Below, piece after piece: positions 20,996-21,489 of a stretch of 21,489 bases of DNA. A model generated the notes under the pieces. That model worked only from the letters and a program-made list of their open reading frames with translations, was not told the origin of the DNA and made no database searches. The stretch is from the NCBI GenBank assembly GCA_035308765.1, contig DATGGA010000014.1:1-21489 (forward strand). The letters run 5' to 3'. The translations under genes were made by a program, and so were the position numbers. Within the stretch, counting starts at the first letter, position 1. Every line of letters starts with the position of its first letter. The DNA is from RBG-16-66-20 sp035308765 (GTDB lineage: Bacteria > Pseudomonadota > Gammaproteobacteria > Burkholderiales > SG8-39).

Positions 20996-21489
20996 CTACC
21001 TGAACGCCAGCAACGCGATTCCAGATAGAACCATGAACGCCCCCAGCAGCGTGCGCGGCGTCAGTTCTTCGCGGTTCTTCAGGATGAAAACGCTCACCGG
21101 AAAGATCACGAGAGGCGTGGTGTGCACGATCAGCACGGCGAGCCCGATTTCCATGCGCTTCATGGCCAGCGCCACGAATATCGAACCCAGCGCGGTCGTG
21201 ATGCCGCAGCCGACGTAGAGCCAGCGCGCGGCACGGTCCGAAGCGCGCAATTGCGCCCCGATCTTTCCCCAATCGCGCGTCGCAATCACCTGGCAGGCAA
21301 GCGCCGCGCTCGAAGACAGCACGGTGCCGAGCACGGCCTCGTCCCAGCCGCGCATCGCCAGGCCGCGCACCACGTTGCCGATGCCGAAACCGGCAACGGC
21401 GAACAATCCCGCCAGCATCCCCTTGTGCAGGCTGGCCGCCGACAGCGGCGCGCCGCTTGCCGCGGACCCCACGCGCGGTTGCGTGAACC
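20996..21489 (-). CDS. EamA/DMT-family permease, C-terminal part
   Basis: About 164 codons of a drug/metabolite-transporter-type permease are visible; the frame is open through the right edge, so the N-terminal half is missing. Hydrophobic segments are AGLFAVAGFGIGNVV, LGTVLSSSAALACQVI, WLYVGCGITTALGSIFVALAM, IGLAVLIVHTTPLVIFPVSVFIL and LLGAFMVLSGIALLAF. The last two form the typical EamA ending. EamA proteins export or import small metabolites. Internal GTG at 21472 could look like a start but lies between the two EamA repeats, so a longer protein is preferred. It appears to be upstream in the same operon as the CoA-transferase. Confidence 0.82.
   Translation of the reverse strand, partial: FTQPRVGSAASGAPLSAASLHKGMLAGLFAVAGFGIGNVVRGLAMRGWDEAVLGTVLSSSAALACQVIATRDWGKIGAQLRASDRAARWLYVGCGITTALGSIFVALAMKRMEIGLAVLIVHTTPLVIFPVSVFILKNREELTPRTLLGAFMVLSGIALLAFR

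Noticed and set aside
1..21489. CRISPR arrays, tRNA/rRNA genes, insertion sequences, integrases or att sites
   Set aside because: No direct-repeat arrays, cloverleaf-like sequences, transposase motifs or flanking duplications were recognised while reading both strands. The window looks like ordinary chromosome with metabolic operons.

Overview
The window reads as a dense, GC-rich proteobacterial chromosome segment, most likely from a betaproteobacterium of the Burkholderiales/Rhodocyclales type. Evidence for this is the high GC with G/C-ending codons, a Bug/TctC-type solute receptor, a DUF2059 protein, a YXWGXW-repeat protein and a TphA2/A3/B-like aromatic oxygenase set. The lineage is inferred, not computed. 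No rRNA, tRNA, CRISPR, IS element or phage gene is visible. Nothing longer than about 90 bases is free of genes. Many starts are GTG or TTG, and many gene junctions are 1-4 nt overlaps, which points to long translationally coupled operons.

Layout. (1) 1-179, minus: 5' part of an antibiotic-biosynthesis-monooxygenase (ABM) fold protein running off the left edge. (2) 213-4200, plus: a compact five-gene operon of acyl-CoA synthetase, PP2C phosphatase, glutathione transferase, alpha/beta hydrolase and a 73-residue biotinyl carrier protein. (3) 4197-5998, minus: a secreted PQQ-dependent sugar/sorbosone-type dehydrogenase followed by a diheme cytochrome c. (4) 6076-7029, minus: proline iminopeptidase. 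(5) 7097-10268, plus: complete pqqABCDE. pqqA (23 codons) is followed by a stop-codon hairpin and an intrinsic terminator before pqqB. (6) 10316-12410, plus: a receiver-adenylate cyclase fusion, a DUF2059 secreted protein and a macrodomain ADP-ribose hydrolase. (7) 12421-13554, minus: acyl-CoA dehydrogenase, divergent from a YXWGXW-repeat exported protein (13642-13998, plus). (8) 14024-21489, all minus: an eight-gene run transcribed EamA permease (cut by the right edge), CaiB/BaiF CoA-transferase, enoyl-CoA hydratase, acyl/aryl-CoA ligase, TctC-type binding protein, TphA2-like Rieske oxygenase alpha subunit, TphA3-like beta subunit, TphB-like (PdxA-family) diol dehydrogenase.

How the genes work together. 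Regions 3 and 5 form a self-contained redox unit: pqqABCDE makes the cofactor, the dehydrogenase would use it in the periplasm, and the c-type cytochrome would take the electrons. In region 8 the last four genes repeat the order of the terephthalate operon (tphC-A2-A3-B). Uptake, dihydroxylation and decarboxylating re-aromatisation of an aromatic carboxylate are therefore the best guess. The reductase (TphA1) is absent from the window, and the upstream CoA-transferase/hydratase/ligase trio is not part of the classic tph operon. The substrate is therefore open.

The most interesting points are this CoA-plus-tph hybrid operon, the apparent attenuation device between pqqA and pqqB, the unusual synthetase-PP2C-GST-hydrolase-biotinyl operon, and short rare-codon patches inside several CoA-related genes.
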